NCBI GenBank assembly: GCA_030635405.1 | Contig: DAOVZA010000149.1 | Location: 1-6,074, forward strand | Direction: 5' to 3' | Length of the DNA stretch: 6,074 nucleotides | Origin: Desulfocapsa sp. | Lineage (GTDB): Bacteria; Desulfobacterota; Desulfobulbia; Desulfobulbales; Desulfocapsaceae | Shown here: positions 5,639 to 6,074 of the stretch, piece by piece | How positions within the stretch are numbered: position 1 is the stretch's first letter | How the letters are laid out: each line of letters starts with the position of its first letter | Translations under genes and position numbers: made by a program | The notes under the pieces: generated by a model | The model's input: the letters and a program-made list of their open reading frames with translations, nothing else | Databases searched by the model: none | Told to the model about the DNA's origin: nothing

Positions 5639-5688
5639 ATCAGGAAGAAGGTTGAATTTCCGTTTGCCTGGCCACCATTAACCTTGCC
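5639..5688 (+). repeat. Hairpin repeat element, copy 2
   Basis: A 50-bp unit with the same 15-base start (ATCAGGAAGAAGGTT) and 11-base end (TTAACCTTGCC) as copy 1 at 5053-5101. AAGGTTGA (5648-5655) pairs with TTAACCTT (5678-5685) over 8 bp including one G-T pair; the loop sequence is different from copy 1. It lies 72 bp after the exported-protein gene. The distance between copy starts is 586 bp, which spans the promoter and the whole gene. Confidence 0.6.
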
Positions 5689-5714
5689 AAGTCACATTGT
5701 TACTTAACACTTCA

Positions 5715-5838
5715 CTATTCCACTCCGTAAAGGTATTGGTCAGCAATTGTTTCAATGGCCTTGCCCTTTATTTCCAGTCAGTACCATACTGTTCCTTGAC
5801 AGACAGCCATCTTGTCACATAAAATTTAATTAAGAATA
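5715..5838 (-). pseudogene. Possible decayed minus-strand gene fragment
   Basis: Reading the minus strand, one frame gives FYVTRWLSVKEQYGTDW and runs into a stop, while the frame one base away continues with KGKAIETIADQYLYGVE and a TAG at 5715-5717. Joined, they read like the C-terminus of a normal soluble protein broken by a single frameshift near 5775-5785. No start codon or upstream domain is visible and I recognise no family. The evidence is only protein-like composition, so this is weak; the same DNA also holds the + strand promoter of the next gene. Confidence 0.2.
5796..5825 (+). promoter_or_regulatory. Sigma-70-type promoter of the zinc-ribbon gene
   Basis: A perfect -35 box TTGACA (5796-5801) is followed after 18 bases by TAAAAT (5820-5825), a 5/6 match to the -10 box, in AT-rich surroundings. 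Transcription would begin near 5832, about 33 bases before the ATG at 5865. Confidence 0.6.
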
Positions 5839-5864
5839 ATATTTAGCTGAAAAGGAGATTGCCA

Positions 5865-6029
5865 ATGCCCATATACGAATTCATATGCCAAAAGTGTGAG
5901 CATAATTTTTCCTTAGCCATAACTATTTCAGAGTATGAAAAGAAAAAATTTACGTGTCCGAAATGCAAAAGCGATAAGGTAAAGCGGCAGATTTCATCGT
6001 TTCAAACTATTACCTCTAAAAAAAGTTAA
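5865..6029 (+). CDS. FmdB-family zinc-ribbon protein
   Basis: A 54-residue protein beginning MPIYEFICQKC, the hallmark start of the FmdB zinc-ribbon family (usually MPxYEYxCxxCGHxF). Two cysteine pairs, C8/C11 (CQKC) and C31/C34 (CPKC), should bind one zinc ion; F15 and the basic KVKRQISSF region after the second pair also fit the family. The name comes from a putative regulator of formamidase, but most members are small uncharacterised proteins, perhaps nucleic-acid or protein binding. The glycine usually after each second cysteine is replaced (CE and CK). The length is at the short end: many relatives carry a longer, disordered tail. The start is supported by AAGGAGA at 5852-5858, six bases upstream, and by its own promoter-like boxes. 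The remaining 45 bases to the window end hold nothing I can assign. Confidence 0.9.
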   Translation: MPIYEFICQKCEHNFSLAITISEYEKKKFTCPKCKSDKVKRQISSFQTITSKKS

Positions 6030-6074
6030 GCCTAAACTGATCCCATGCCGGGCGTACACAAGGAGCTTCACTCG

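Noticed and set aside
5053..5688. The two hairpin repeats as integron attC sites.
   Set aside because: attC needs R-Y-Y-Y-A-A-C and G-T-T-R-R-R-Y boxes. Copy 1 has GGTTAAC and GTTAACC, each with one mismatch. Copy 2 lacks both AAC on the left and GTT on the right, and no integrase is present.
6046..6074. ATG followed by ten open codons at the window edge as the start of another gene.
   Set aside because: There is no ribosome-binding site before the ATG and the stretch is too short to judge.

Overview
The window looks like a mid-GC, Gram-negative chromosome segment, most likely from a sulfate-reducing or related deltaproteobacterium (Desulfobacterota). This is an inference from the mix of an NtrB/NtrC-type two-component system, an FmdB zinc ribbon, a PsiE-family protein, IS debris and long non-coding spacers. 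No taxonomic marker gene is present. All confidently called genes read on the + strand.

Left part (1-2478): a two-component signalling locus. The window opens inside the ATPase domain of a sensor histidine kinase (stop at 268-270). A 175-residue four-helix membrane protein of unrecognised family (447-974) follows, then a complete sigma-54-dependent response regulator (1029-2450) with receiver, AAA+ and Fis-type DNA-binding domains. A short hairpin plus T-run after the regulator probably ends the unit. The kinase and regulator are probably partners, and the membrane protein sits between them.

Middle (2480-3088): about 600 bp without a convincing gene but with many short inverted repeats. It looks like a structured RNA or a decayed mobile element rather than protein-coding DNA. 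It borders a visibly AT-rich gene (3089-3862) for a TraB/GumN-family (Tiki-like) protein without a signal peptide, probably acquired horizontally.

Right part (3863-6074): a possible small minus-strand gene (4020-4307) is arranged head-to-head with a PsiE-family membrane protein (4342-4806). An IS3-family remnant follows, with its left end and the first codons of orfA. Next is a small exported protein with a PEGA-like C-terminus (5210-5566), driven by a good sigma-70-type promoter. This gene is bracketed by two same-direction copies of a roughly 50-bp hairpin element with conserved arms and different loops (5053-5101 and 5639-5688). The window closes with an FmdB-type zinc-ribbon gene (5865-6029) that has its own promoter-like sequence. 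The stretch between the second repeat and that gene may hold a decayed minus-strand gene.

Overall, a conserved regulatory locus is followed by an accessory region of single genes, each with its own signals, separated by mobile-element debris. No complete novel multi-gene system is visible. The best leads are the membrane protein inside the two-component locus, the repeat-bracketed exported-protein gene and the structured non-coding block.
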